Shown here: positions 25,962-35,038 of the stretch, piece after piece
Layout of the letters: each line of letters begins with the position of its first letter
How positions within the stretch are numbered: position 1 is the first letter of the stretch
Assembly: GCA_037191015.1 (NCBI GenBank)
Contig: JBBCKD010000006.1
Span: 124,001 to 188,000, forward strand
Length of the DNA: 64,000 nucleotides
Direction: 5' to 3'
From: Ravibacter sp037191015
Lineage (GTDB): Bacteria > Bacteroidota > Bacteroidia > Cytophagales > Spirosomataceae
Translations under genes and position numbers: made by a program
Notes under the pieces: model-generated
Database searches by the model: none
Told to the model about the DNA's origin: nothing
What the model saw: only the letters and a program-made list of their open reading frames with translations

Positions 25962-27200
25962 TTAACCCGCCCCCATGTAGAAGCTGGCTAGTCTTCCCAG
26001 CTCCTCCTCCTTATCTGCATCAACGATATGGGCATATATCATGGTGGTATTGATATTGCTGTGGCCGAGGATTTGCTGCAGGTTGGTCAGCTTTCCACCT
26101 GCCCGCAGGTAGTTGGTGGCAAAGGTATGCCTGCCTGTATGGAAGTTGATGTCCCTTTTTATACCCATCTGTCCGGCAACCTTTCTGAGTGCCTTCCGGC
26201 TATACGCCTCGCTGATTCGTTTCTCTTCCTGCCTGGCCTTACGTAATAATTGAATATAGTCCTCAAGGTAGAAAATCGCCATTTCATCCAGGGGCAGGTA
26301 AATCGTTTTCAGCTTCTTTGTCTTTACCTGTTTCTTGGGGTGGAATGCCAGGCGTTTGGCTTTCTTCCATTCTTCTACGTTACTTTCGCTGATTTTCAGA
26401 ATATCTGAAATTCTGAGGCCGAGGATGCAGGCAATCAAAAATCTGACGATGCTGATCTTATCGCCAATGGGGAGGGTCGTCGTATAGTACCCCATCATCG
26501 CGCGTACATCCTCAGGGTTCAGGTACTCGACCTCCGGAACATTTTGAGTTGTTTTTACATCCGAGGCCGGGAAAGGATTGATGATAGGTATCCGGTCCTT
26601 GTTAATCGCAATGTTGATGTATGCTTTTAGATACTTCATAATATTTGCGATAGTATTAGGGTCGAGTCCCTTCCCTGTGTTGTTGCGCCGGTTTTGCTGG
26701 CTTGCTAAGAAGAGCTCGAAGTTTTCAACAAACTTCGGCGTCAGCTCTGCAAATGAAATTTCTTTCCGATACTTCTGAAGCCATATCAGGCTGTTTTGGT
26801 GGCTTTTCCAGGTCCCTTCCGCAATTTTCTTTCTCCGGTACCGGTCGTTCATTTTTTTTCTCATGTATTGTACAAAGCTCCTACGTTTTTCAAATTCCTT
26901 ATATAAGGATAGGAACTTTGTAATACTGAGTGATTCCCCCGATAGCCGGTGCTCTACAAATATTTGGTTCGCCTTCGCAATCTCATTCCTGATGAGCAGG
27001 TTATAGTCGGCGCATTCCTTATCCCCCTTTCTCCTGGGAGTAAGTTCGTTGTCTTTCTCGTTTACCAGCTCGGCCGGCCAATCGAGTTTAAGACTCAATT
27101 TACAGCTCTGTCCGTCCACGACTGCCCGCAGGTATAGCGCTGAGTAGCCGTTTTTCTTCGTGTAATCTGACTTACACCGAAGCCCAATCGCAGTTTTCAT
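25962..27200 (-). CDS. int: Tyrosine recombinase / phage integrase
   Basis: This is the site-specific recombinase of the prophage, 412 residues. It has an N-terminal arm-binding part (1 to about 85), a SAM-like core-binding domain (about 95-215) and a C-terminal catalytic domain with Arg263 (LGLRISD), His354 and Arg357 (HTGRHTF), His380 (LGHSN) and nucleophile Tyr389 (MIYAHI). This is the complete set. The gene reads away from the tRNA-Gln 117 bases upstream, as expected for an integrase beside its own attachment site, and is convergent with the virion operon. The family (phage_integrase with SAM-like domain) is widespread in Bacteroidota mobile elements. Confidence 0.93.
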   Translation of the reverse strand: MKTAIGLRCKSDYTKKNGYSALYLRAVVDGQSCKLSLKLDWPAELVNEKDNELTPRRKGDKECADYNLLIRNEIAKANQIFVEHRLSGESLSITKFLSLYKEFEKRRSFVQYMRKKMNDRYRRKKIAEGTWKSHQNSLIWLQKYRKEISFAELTPKFVENFELFLASQQNRRNNTGKGLDPNTIANIMKYLKAYINIAINKDRIPIINPFPASDVKTTQNVPEVEYLNPEDVRAMMGYYTTTLPIGDKISIVRFLIACILGLRISDILKISESNVEEWKKAKRLAFHPKKQVKTKKLKTIYLPLDEMAIFYLEDYIQLLRKARQEEKRISEAYSRKALRKVAGQMGIKRDINFHTGRHTFATNYLRAGGKLTNLQQILGHSNINTTMIYAHIVDADKEEELGRLASFYMGAG

Positions 27201-27273
27201 CTGGGAAGAAATTGGGAAAATATGTCCGGAAATTTGTGTTCCCAGGGGTTGGGAAGGAATTGGGAAAGGAAAA

Positions 27274-27306
27274 AACCGCTTCTGAAGCGTTAGAAGGCGG
27301 TTTTTT
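27274..27306 (-). terminator. Hairpin terminator between tRNA-Gln and integrase
   Basis: The stem AAACCGC / GCGGTTT is extended by TTCT / AGAA with one bulged base and has T-runs on both sides. It would stop tRNA transcripts before they enter int, insulating the integrase. Confidence 0.75.
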
Positions 27307-27316
27307 GCCCTTTTTG

Positions 27317-27345
27317 TTGGCCGACAAGGACTCGAACCCTGAATA
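27317..27345. other. Probable prophage attachment site (attR) in tRNA-Gln 3' end
   Basis: The 3' part of the tRNA (T arm and acceptor) faces the integrase, the classical attachment arrangement. The matching attL copy would lie left of the window, so the core length cannot be fixed here; the limits given are the T arm to the 3' end. Confidence 0.55.
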
Positions 27346-27387
27346 AAACAACCAAAATGTTCTGTGTTACCATTACACCATCGGCCA
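27317..27387 (-). tRNA. tRNA-Gln (anticodon UUG)
   Basis: A cloverleaf can be drawn: acceptor arms TGGCCGA / TCGGCCA with discriminator A, a D arm GTGT / ACAC, an anticodon stem GAACA / TGTTT with loop TTTTGGT (anticodon TTG), and a T arm CAGGG / CCTTG with loop TTCGAGT. The CCA is not encoded. The gene looks intact, so phage integration has restored its 3' end. Confidence 0.93.
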
Positions 27388-27404
27388 ATCCTTTATTGTG
27401 GCTG

Positions 27405-27435
27405 CAAAAATAGCTGATTCATTTATTGCTGTCAA
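27405..27435 (-). promoter_or_regulatory. Promoter of tRNA-Gln
   Basis: Read on the minus strand, TTGACA (27435-27430) is followed after 17 bases by TATTTTTG (27412-27405), a full TAnnTTTG match. Transcription would begin about 10-13 bases before the mature tRNA 5' end at 27387. Confidence 0.8.
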
Positions 27436-27459
27436 GATATTCGGTAAAAATTGTGAAAA

Positions 27460-29022
27460 TTATTTCCCGGCTTCCATTACCTGCACCGGCGCCGGAAGAC
27501 CGGCAAGAAGCTTCGACAACCTGAGATATACCCCGTTTGTCCAGCCGAAGCCGTCCTGGTTGGGATATTCGCCTTCCTGGGCATCTTCAAACCTGCTGAT
27601 CATATTGTATTTTTCAGTGAGTTTGCCGGTTTTCTGAAAAACTATCCGGTTTACTTTAAGCCACCTGCCGATACCTTCTTTCACCAGATCCCGGTACCCG
27701 TAGTTTTCAAGACCTTTAAATACGATCCAGTGAAGCGGGGCCCATCCGTTGGGGTAGTCCCATTGCTGCCCGCTTTCCGTCAGCGTGGTAACGAAGCCGC
27801 CGGTTTTGAGAAAGCGGCTTTCCAGCATCCGGGCAGTTTGAGCGGCCTGGAGAGGGGTAGCCCAGCCGAAGAACATCGGGTAAACCCCGGCCAGGGAGAA
27901 TACCGGCGTCCGGCATGCGTCAACCCAATCATAGTCCATAAAAAAATGGTTAGTGTCATTCCAGAAAAGCCGGTGCAGGGCGGCCTCCCTTGCAGCAGAC
28001 CTCCGGGAGAGGATCCCGGCAAAAGCAGCTTTTTCAGGATTGCCGGCGTATTGGGCCAACAGGGTTTTCTCTATGTTCAGTATCAGGCAATTCAGATCTA
28101 TGGGCAGGATGTCGGTAGTATGGATGTGCTCCATCCCGCAGCCATTCTTAAACCACCTGCTGCTGAAGTCCCAACCCGACTCCGCCCCGGCCCTGATATG
28201 GCGGAAAACCTCCCTGGAAGTTCTCCCGGAAATTGCTCCTACCTCTACATCTTCCTTGTAAGATTCCGGGCGGGGCGCGTCGTAATGATCCCAGTAACGG
28301 TTCATCAGGGTGCCGTCGGGCAGGCGTACCACACGCCGCTCGGCAGGGTTGTCAGCCGAGACGGTATCGGAGCCCTTCATCCAGAAATCATACTCTTTTT
28401 CTAAAAACGGGAGATATTTTTCCCAGGCTGCCGGACCGGAGCGGCTGGCCAGAAGCTCGATCATCAGGGCAAATACCGGGGGTTGGGAACGCCCGAGGTA
28501 GTAGGTCCGGTTGGCATTGGGAATGAAGCCGAGCTGATCGATAAGGAATACGAAGTTATCGAGCATATTTTCGATCAGGTCGAATCTCCCGTTTTCTTCA
28601 AGCCCCAGCATGGTAAAGTACGTATCCCAGTAATAAAAGCCCCGGAATCGCCCTCCCGGGACTATATAAGGGTGTGGAAGAGGTATCAGCGAGCTGCCGC
28701 TTTCGGTATGATGCTCCCTTGTGAGGATCTGCCAGAGTGAATCTATATGCTCTTCAATGGTATGATCGGGATTTGTTTCGTAGTGCTGGGGCGCAAAATC
28801 CGGCAGGTCAAAATGATCCAGCAGAAACTCCGCCAGGTCGAAGGCCGGCATCTCCTTTTCCTTTTCATAATTATCCAGGATCACTTCCGGGGGGTATTTC
28901 GGAACGCAGTCGTTGAATGTAATGGAATCGGAAAAGATACCGCTCATCTGGATCGCTTTGAAAAGAGGACCAAACTCGAGGAGGAAATCTGTTTTATGTG
29001 AGATCGATAGTCCGGATTGCAT
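27460..29022 (-). CDS. treF: Trehalase (GH37)
   Basis: It hydrolyses trehalose to two glucose. The 520-residue protein has both trehalase signatures: PGGRFRGFYYWDTY (residues 122-135) and QWDYPNGWAP (420-429), plus the late glycine-rich EGEYPNQDGFGW. No signal peptide is visible, so it is likely cytoplasmic (TreF type rather than periplasmic TreA). It follows the trehalose-6-phosphate synthase/phosphatase gene by 23 bases on the same strand. Synthesis and breakdown of the same solute are thus probably cotranscribed, which would let cells clear trehalose quickly after stress. Confidence 0.93.
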   Translation of the reverse strand: MQSGLSISHKTDFLLEFGPLFKAIQMSGIFSDSITFNDCVPKYPPEVILDNYEKEKEMPAFDLAEFLLDHFDLPDFAPQHYETNPDHTIEEHIDSLWQILTREHHTESGSSLIPLPHPYIVPGGRFRGFYYWDTYFTMLGLEENGRFDLIENMLDNFVFLIDQLGFIPNANRTYYLGRSQPPVFALMIELLASRSGPAAWEKYLPFLEKEYDFWMKGSDTVSADNPAERRVVRLPDGTLMNRYWDHYDAPRPESYKEDVEVGAISGRTSREVFRHIRAGAESGWDFSSRWFKNGCGMEHIHTTDILPIDLNCLILNIEKTLLAQYAGNPEKAAFAGILSRRSAAREAALHRLFWNDTNHFFMDYDWVDACRTPVFSLAGVYPMFFGWATPLQAAQTARMLESRFLKTGGFVTTLTESGQQWDYPNGWAPLHWIVFKGLENYGYRDLVKEGIGRWLKVNRIVFQKTGKLTEKYNMISRFEDAQEGEYPNQDGFGWTNGVYLRLSKLLAGLPAPVQVMEAGK

Positions 29023-29045
29023 AACGGAGTCGTGATTTTGAAAGC

Positions 29046-31265
29046 TCAGACCAGTTGTTTTAAAAAAGGCAGCACTTCTTCCTGCGTAGGAAGATGGTTA
29101 CGTGCGGCAGACAGGTCTTTTCCTACTTTTACGGTAAATGCCGACGCCGGCAGCATCTCGAACATATCTTCATCGGTCGTGTCGTCGCCCATAGCGAGTA
29201 TGAAATCATATGCGTCTTTTTCAAGAAAGCCCAGCACGGCAGTTCCCTTGTTGTAGTGGGTTTTCTTTACTTCTATCACTTTGTTGCCGCTGATGATCTG
29301 CAGGTTCAGCTCCGGCTGCAGAAGCCTTCGCAATTGCCATGCCAGCTCGTTGGCCCGCCGCTGCGCATAGTATTTATCGGCGGCAACCCTGAAATGCCAG
29401 GCGAGCGAGGTCTCTTTTTCTTCGACAAGGGCGCCGGGGCATCGGGCGACGAACAGGTCGAGTATAGGCCGGATAGCATCTTTCCACTCATCCTGGTTGG
29501 GATGGCTGAGCGTCCATTCCCCGGTTGTCATGTTTTTTACAAGCGCGCCGTGTTCAGCTACGACGTGTACCTGCAGGTCGCCGATCTCCCTTTCCAGGAA
29601 AGCCCTGTCACGACCGCTCACGATCACGACTGTATCCCGGGCTGCTATTTCCGCAAGGGTTTTCCTGACGTCCGGCGGCAGCCTGACCTCCGCCGGGTTT
29701 TTCTCGAGCGGAACGAGGGTGCCGTCGAAATCCAAAAAGATGATCCTGTTTCGGGCGGCTTTGTATTCTTCCTGTATCTGCTGCATTGCTCTGCCTTTTA
29801 AATAAGTGTGGCTCAGACGCTCCTGCTCCTGCCCGAGCACGTTGAGCTGTAAGAAAAAATCATTGGTCCACGCGTTGATGTCGTAAATCTTTAACCGGCG
29901 GCGCATCGCTTTCATCCTGGTGGCCTGCTCAGCCGGGTCCATTTCCAGTGCCTTTTTTATTGCCGACGCAGTGTCGCTCCGGTCAGTCGGGTTGATCAGG
30001 ACCGCCTCGGTGAGCTCTGACGCCGCTCCTGCCATTTCGCTCAGGATCAAAACTCCCAGGTTATCATGCCGGCTGGCCACGTATTCCTTGCAGACCAGGT
30101 TCATGCCGTCGCGTATGGGCGTGATCAGCGCAACGTCGCTTACGGAGTACATGGCGGCCAGGTCTTCAAAGGGGAGCGACCGGTACTGGTAAATGACCGG
30201 CTGCCAGGTAATCTCCCCGTAGCGGGCATTGATATGCCCTACCAGCTTGTCGATCTCCATTTTCATCTGCTGATACTGGCCTATGGTATCCCTGGAAGGA
30301 ACCACCACCATGATAAAGGAAACCTTACCGTGCCACAACGGATTGTTTTCCATGAAAGTCTCGTAGCCGAGCAGCCTGTGCAGGAGACCTTTGGAGTAAT
30401 CCAGGCGATCGACAGAAAAAATGATCTTGTGCGGGATGTGCTGTTTGATCTCAGCGCGAAGCCTCATCACTTTTGCGCTTTTACCGGCTTCATCGAATTT
30501 CTGAAAATCGATGCTGATAGGAAAGGAGTCGATTTTAACGAGGCGATGGCCGAGATTCAGATAATGCAGGCGGTGGTCATACCGCGGGTACAGTCGCTGC
30601 ACGGTGCTTAAAAAATACTGTACGTAGTCGTCGGTATGAAAACCGACCAGGTCGGCGCCGAGCATGCCGTCGATCAGGTATTTGCGCCATTTGACCGGCA
30701 GCAGGCGAAATATCTCGAAAGCGGGAAACGGGATATGGAAAAAGAAAGCGATCGAAAGATCAGGATGCCGTTCACGGAGAAGGCAGGGTACCCCCATTAG
30801 CTGGTAGTCATGGACCCATACCGTATCACCGGGCTGAATTATCTCCGAAATGGTGTCAGCAAATCTTTCATTTGCCTCCAGGTAGGCCTCGAAATACCTT
30901 TCCTCAAACTTTGCTTCAGAAGGGAAATAGTGAAACAGGGGCCAGAGGAGGTCATTGCAGAATCCTTCGTAGTAGAGAGAATTCACCTCTTCCGGGATTG
31001 AAACGGGATGAGCGCGGATATTGTCTGTTTCCGGCGGTAAAGCGGCGAATTCCTCGGGGGTATTTTCAGCATATCCTACCCACTGGATCTTATCGCGGAA
31101 CGCAGTATCGCTGTTTTCTGTCAATGACAATACGGCGGAAACCAGCCCTCCCGAATTCTGAAACAATTTCGGCCGTTTGTTCCGGTAGGTAATTTTAAAA
31201 GGCAGCCGGTATGCGGCGATGATAAGTCTTCCTTTCTTTTCCTCCATCTCTGCTTTGATTGACAC
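29046..31265 (-). CDS. otsBA: Bifunctional trehalose-6-phosphate synthase / phosphatase
   Basis: This 739-residue fusion makes trehalose from UDP-glucose and glucose-6-phosphate. Residues about 13-470 are the GT20 synthase: GLVSAV near 40, VHDYQLM near 151 and DRLDYSKG at 286-293. After a linker, a HAD phosphatase begins with FLDFDGT (near residue 505) and shows the later GDDTTDEDMF motif. Both activities appear intact. The product needs no extra phosphatase. It is the first gene of the trehalose operon; the 239-base divergent region to the hydrolase at 31505 should hold its promoter. Confidence 0.94.
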   Translation of the reverse strand: MSIKAEMEEKKGRLIIAAYRLPFKITYRNKRPKLFQNSGGLVSAVLSLTENSDTAFRDKIQWVGYAENTPEEFAALPPETDNIRAHPVSIPEEVNSLYYEGFCNDLLWPLFHYFPSEAKFEERYFEAYLEANERFADTISEIIQPGDTVWVHDYQLMGVPCLLRERHPDLSIAFFFHIPFPAFEIFRLLPVKWRKYLIDGMLGADLVGFHTDDYVQYFLSTVQRLYPRYDHRLHYLNLGHRLVKIDSFPISIDFQKFDEAGKSAKVMRLRAEIKQHIPHKIIFSVDRLDYSKGLLHRLLGYETFMENNPLWHGKVSFIMVVVPSRDTIGQYQQMKMEIDKLVGHINARYGEITWQPVIYQYRSLPFEDLAAMYSVSDVALITPIRDGMNLVCKEYVASRHDNLGVLILSEMAGAASELTEAVLINPTDRSDTASAIKKALEMDPAEQATRMKAMRRRLKIYDINAWTNDFFLQLNVLGQEQERLSHTYLKGRAMQQIQEEYKAARNRIIFLDFDGTLVPLEKNPAEVRLPPDVRKTLAEIAARDTVVIVSGRDRAFLEREIGDLQVHVVAEHGALVKNMTTGEWTLSHPNQDEWKDAIRPILDLFVARCPGALVEEKETSLAWHFRVAADKYYAQRRANELAWQLRRLLQPELNLQIISGNKVIEVKKTHYNKGTAVLGFLEKDAYDFILAMGDDTTDEDMFEMLPASAFTVKVGKDLSAARNHLPTQEEVLPFLKQLV

Positions 31266-31426
31266 CGGTAGCTTGCCGACGATTTTTTAATTTTACCCGG
31301 GTACATTCAGGTACCATCTGCTTTAAAATAACGGTTCCGGAAGGATATTATTGACATTGCAGGGCAGAAATGGCTTTTTTTTGGGAAGCACGTGCAGCCG
31401 GCGTCTTCAAACGGCGGAGAGTTTAA

Positions 31427-31452
31427 TTTCAATAATTTGGGAATTATTGAAA
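31427..31452. promoter_or_regulatory. Perfect 11-bp inverted repeat between otsBA and hydrolase
   Basis: The arms TTTCAATAATT and AATTATTGAAA surround a TGGG centre in the divergent region 31266-31504. It is A+T-rich and lacks a following T-run, so an operator is more likely than a terminator. It could serve either divergent gene. Confidence 0.6.
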
Positions 31453-31504
31453 AACCCCTGATCTTTAAATATCTGTTGCAGGGCGATTTAAAGTAACAAA
31501 AAAT

Positions 31505-32506
31505 ATGAAGCGCGTCTTATGGATTCTGGCCGTTTCGGCCACATTGCTCGGCACTGTTTTTTCCCTGGGGCCCAGAACGCCCGATACGATGCTAGATCCA
31601 CAATTACCCCAAGTCAATCCCGTCCTGACCGAGCTGGAGCAGGAAATTGCCATAACCGAAAAGGCTGTACCCAATCTCAAACCGGACAATGAAGCCAGGA
31701 TCGTCTGGGCCGATACGGGTAAAAAAGAGAAAACGCCTTACAGTATCGTATATATCCACGGTTTTGGTGCTAGCTGGGCGGAAGGAGAGCCGGTTCATAC
31801 CACCCTGGCGAAACGCTACGGCGCGAACCTTTACCTGGCGCGCCTGTACGACGCGGGAATCAGCGATCCTGACGCGTACCGGGACCTGACGCCCGAGCTG
31901 TTCGTGGAGGGCGCAAAGAGGGCGCTGGCGATAGGAAAGGTATTGGGAAACGAGGTGATATTGATCGGAAATTCTGCAGGTGGGCTGCTGAGCGTTTTCC
32001 TGGCGGCTACAAACCCCGACCTGAAAGGGCTGATTTTATATTCCCCCTGCCTCGATATCTATAACAGCGCATTGAAAGTAGCTACCGGCCCGTGGGGAGA
32101 AAAGGCGATAAAGACGGTGATCGGCGACAGGATGCTCAACGAGTACACGCCCGAAAGGCAGAAGTACTGGATGAGCAGCTACAGCTCCAACGGACTGGTT
32201 ACCCTGCAGCGTGCGATAGATGCGATAGCGAGGCCGGAGCTGTACAAGGAGATAAAGATGCCGGTGTTCTTGGGATATTACTACAAAGATGAGGAACTGC
32301 AGGATAAAACGGTTTCGGTCGAAGCTATGCGGGAAATGTTTCCGTTGCTGGGAACACCGGCCGGATTGAAAAGAGAGGTCGTTTTTCCCGAAAGCGGCCA
32401 TCATGTCATGACAAGCTATATGACTTCTTCCGATCTCGGGGGTGTATTGAGTGAAACGGAGAAATTTTTTGAGGAGATCCTGAAAATAGAGCCTGCAGAA
32501 AAGTAG
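31505..32506 (+). CDS. Exported or membrane-anchored alpha/beta hydrolase
   Basis: The 333-residue protein has a hydrophobic N-terminal segment (residues 4-20) that acts as signal or anchor. An alpha/beta-hydrolase fold follows: oxyanion strand YSIVYIHGFGAS, nucleophile elbow IGNSAGG (Ser in GNSAG), and catalytic His in ESGHHVMTS. The lid region is rich in charged residues. The substrate is unknown; carboxylesterase or lysophospholipase-type activity is typical. The gene heads a co-oriented run with the GroES paralogue and a second hydrolase. Confidence 0.85.
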   Translation: MKRVLWILAVSATLLGTVFSLGPRTPDTMLDPQLPQVNPVLTELEQEIAITEKAVPNLKPDNEARIVWADTGKKEKTPYSIVYIHGFGASWAEGEPVHTTLAKRYGANLYLARLYDAGISDPDAYRDLTPELFVEGAKRALAIGKVLGNEVILIGNSAGGLLSVFLAATNPDLKGLILYSPCLDIYNSALKVATGPWGEKAIKTVIGDRMLNEYTPERQKYWMSSYSSNGLVTLQRAIDAIARPELYKEIKMPVFLGYYYKDEELQDKTVSVEAMREMFPLLGTPAGLKREVVFPESGHHVMTSYMTSSDLGGVLSETEKFFEEILKIEPAEK

Positions 32507-32552
32507 AAGAGTCCTAATTTTGCAGGTTGTAATATAGATTTTTTGCAAAAGT

Positions 32553-32930
32553 ATGTTTGAAGTTACTTCCGATAACCGGTTAAGACGCCTTCTGGTGGTG
32601 GGCGACAGGGTGCTGATAAAACCCAAGAGCCCGAACGACCGGACTAACAGCGGTCTCTATTTACCTCCTACTGTAACAGAAAAGGAGCAGGTGCAGTCGG
32701 GATATGTTATTAAAGTAGGCCCCGGGTATCCCATACCCTCGGCTATGGAGGATGAAATATGGAAGGAGACGGAGGAAAAAGTGAAATATATGCCCCTGCA
32801 GGCCCAGGAAGGGGACCTTGCCATCTATATACAGCGGAATGCGATAGACCTCGAGTACGATGGCGAAAAGTACGTCATAGTTCCCCAGTCGGCTATCCTG
32901 CTGCTCGACAGAAGTGAAGATCTATCCTAG
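32553..32930 (+). CDS. Divergent GroES-family co-chaperonin paralogue
   Basis: This 125-residue Cpn10-like protein has VGDRVLIKPKSP at the N terminus and YVIVPQSAILLLDR at the C terminus, as in GroES. In between, the mobile-loop region (NDRTNSGLYLPPT) is altered, and an insertion (SAMEDEIWKETEEKVKYM) makes it about 30 residues longer than GroES. No groEL lies nearby. It may modify GroEL for special clients or have a different partner. It is 14 bases before the YheT-like hydrolase. Confidence 0.85.
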   Translation: MFEVTSDNRLRRLLVVGDRVLIKPKSPNDRTNSGLYLPPTVTEKEQVQSGYVIKVGPGYPIPSAMEDEIWKETEEKVKYMPLQAQEGDLAIYIQRNAIDLEYDGEKYVIVPQSAILLLDRSEDLS

Positions 32931-32944
32931 CAGCTTTTGTTCCG

Positions 32945-33907
32945 ATGGGGCTGGTCAGGCTAAACACGCATAAACCTCCTTTGTGGTTGCCCGGCGGTCA
33001 TTTGCAGACGGTTTATCCGGCTCTTTTCAGGGAGGTCGGCGGTGTTGATTACAAGCGGGAGCGTTTAGGTACCTCCGACGGTGATTTTCTGCTGCTGGAC
33101 TGGCATACGGCTCCGGCAACGGAAGGAAACCGGCCTTTGCTTATCCTGTCTCACGGATTTGAGGGAGACAGCCACCGCCCTTATATCAAGGGTATGGTGA
33201 AGGCGCTCGGCCGGGTTGGTGTCGACTGCCTGGCCTGGAATTACCGGAGCTGCGGAGGGGAACTGAATCATACGCCGCGTTTTTATCACAGCGGGGCCAC
33301 AGACGACCTGGATGCCGTTGTCAGGCACGCAGTCAAGGCCGGCTATCAGACCATATTCCTGGGCGGGTTTAGCCTCGGCGGAAACCTGACTCTAAAATAC
33401 CTGGGCGAAGAAAGGGCCAGGCCGGCGGAGATAGCGCGCGCATTGTGCTTCAGCGTGCCTATGGACCTGGAAGCATGCAGCCGGCACCTCGACAGTCCCA
33501 TGAATCATGTTTACCAAAAGCGGTTTCTCAACAGCCTGCGGGTCAAAGTAAAAGAAAAGGGAAACAGGCATCCCGGTGCTATAGACGTCTCGTTATTGCC
33601 CGCGATCAGATCGGTATACGCGTTCGATGATGTTTTTACCGGGCCGCTGCACGGGTTTCGGGGAGCGTCAGATTACTATACACAATGCAGCGCGAAGCAT
33701 TATATCTCTTCGATCAGGGTCAGGACGCTGATCGTCAATGCGGCCAACGATCCGATGGTCCCGGCAGGCTCTCTTCCTCTCGCCGAAGCCGGCCATCTCA
33801 GGGACGTAGACCTTTGGCTTACTTCCCGGGGCGGTCATTGCGGCTTCCTGGATAGACACGGAAGGTACTGGTCGGAGGAAATCGCGGTACAGTTCTTCAG
33901 AGGGTAA
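32945..33907 (+). CDS. yheT: YheT-family alpha/beta hydrolase
   Basis: The 320-residue cytosolic protein opens with the family signature PLWLPGGHLQTVYP. It then has LILSHGFEGDS (oxyanion), the nucleophile elbow GGFSLGGN and a C-terminal RGGHCGF with the catalytic His. The AB-hydrolase-4 (YheT/EMB8) family includes short-chain ester hydrolases of poorly known physiological role. It is closely spaced behind the GroES paralogue, suggesting cotranscription. Confidence 0.88.
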   Translation: MGLVRLNTHKPPLWLPGGHLQTVYPALFREVGGVDYKRERLGTSDGDFLLLDWHTAPATEGNRPLLILSHGFEGDSHRPYIKGMVKALGRVGVDCLAWNYRSCGGELNHTPRFYHSGATDDLDAVVRHAVKAGYQTIFLGGFSLGGNLTLKYLGEERARPAEIARALCFSVPMDLEACSRHLDSPMNHVYQKRFLNSLRVKVKEKGNRHPGAIDVSLLPAIRSVYAFDDVFTGPLHGFRGASDYYTQCSAKHYISSIRVRTLIVNAANDPMVPAGSLPLAEAGHLRDVDLWLTSRGGHCGFLDRHGRYWSEEIAVQFFRG

Positions 33908-34056
33908 TCCGGAGGGCACGGACGAAGTTGCCGGCCGTTCCGAAATCCGGGCGGAGGAATGAACATTCTCCCCCGGCCGGTTGTTGGTTAAGATATAAGT
34001 CGTCCGGTGAGGGCGATCTCCTTTAAATCATTCTGTCTCTTTTAGCTTCAACTGTA

Positions 34057-35007
34057 ATGAAAACCAGAAAATTAGCCGGTTCGGACCTGAACGTATCTCC
34101 TATTGCCTTTGGCGGAAATGTATTCGGATGGACGCTGGACGAAAAGCAGTCGTTTGAAATACTGGACGGATTCATTGAGGCCGGGTTTAATTTTATCGAT
34201 ACGGCAGACACTTATTCTACCTGGGTTCCGGGGAACAGCGGAGGCGAGTCGGAAACCATTATCGGCAAATGGATGAAAAGCAGGGGTAACAGGGAAAAGC
34301 TGGTGCTGGCCACCAAGCTTGGAGGTGATATGGGGATAGGGAAAAAGTGCCTGAAAGCAGATTATATGAAAAAGGCGGCAGAAGATTCTCTCAGACGCCT
34401 TCAAACAGACTACATAGATCTTTATCAGGCTCACTATGACGACCCGGAAACGCCTGTAGAAGAAACCATCACGGCTTTTAATGACCTGATAAAGGAAGGT
34501 AAAGTAAGATATATCGGCGCTTCCAATCTCGAGGCTTCGCGGATCAGGGCGTCTAACGAGTTTGCCAGGAAAAACGGCCTGGCAGGGTACATAGCGCTGC
34601 AGCCTCTCTACAACCTGTATGAACGGGAAAAGTTTGAGACCGGGTACCTGAAGCTGGTGGAGGAGGAAAACCTGGCAGTATTAAGTTATTATGCGTTGGC
34701 CAGCGGATTTCTGACCGGGAAATACCGCAATGAAGCCGATTTCGGCAAGAGCGCCAGAGGCGGCGGAATAAAGAAATACCTGGATGCCCGCGGTTACCGT
34801 ATCCTGAGCGCAATGGATGACGTAGCCGCAGAAACCGGCGCATCCCTGGCGCAGATCGCGCTGGCATGGCAATTACAGAAGCCGTTTATAACAGCGCCCA
34901 TTGCCAGCGCTACCAGCAGCAGTCAGCTCGCTGATCTCGCTGCGGCAACACGCCTGACGCTGACGGAAGAGCAGGTCGGTCATCTCGACAAGGCAAGCGC
35001 TGTATAA
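34057..35007 (+). CDS. Aldo/keto reductase
   Basis: This 316-residue NADPH-dependent oxidoreductase of the AKR superfamily has the tetrad in place: Asp and Tyr in FIDTADTYS, Lys in LATKLGG, and His in YQAHYDDP. The C-terminal GASLAQIALAWQLQKP and the TSSSQLADLAAA nucleotide-site segment are standard for the YajO/Tas-like group. The physiological substrate cannot be deduced. It lies 31 bases before the DsbA-family gene, in the same direction. Confidence 0.9.
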   Translation: MKTRKLAGSDLNVSPIAFGGNVFGWTLDEKQSFEILDGFIEAGFNFIDTADTYSTWVPGNSGGESETIIGKWMKSRGNREKLVLATKLGGDMGIGKKCLKADYMKKAAEDSLRRLQTDYIDLYQAHYDDPETPVEETITAFNDLIKEGKVRYIGASNLEASRIRASNEFARKNGLAGYIALQPLYNLYEREKFETGYLKLVEEENLAVLSYYALASGFLTGKYRNEADFGKSARGGGIKKYLDARGYRILSAMDDVAAETGASLAQIALAWQLQKPFITAPIASATSSSQLADLAAATRLTLTEEQVGHLDKASAV

Positions 35008-35038
35008 CCACATCGATTAACACCAAAAAATCAATAAA

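Noticed and set aside
27730..28404. 224-codon plus-strand frame opposite trehalase
   Set aside because: Antisense to the trehalase signature regions; no start context or homology-like motif.
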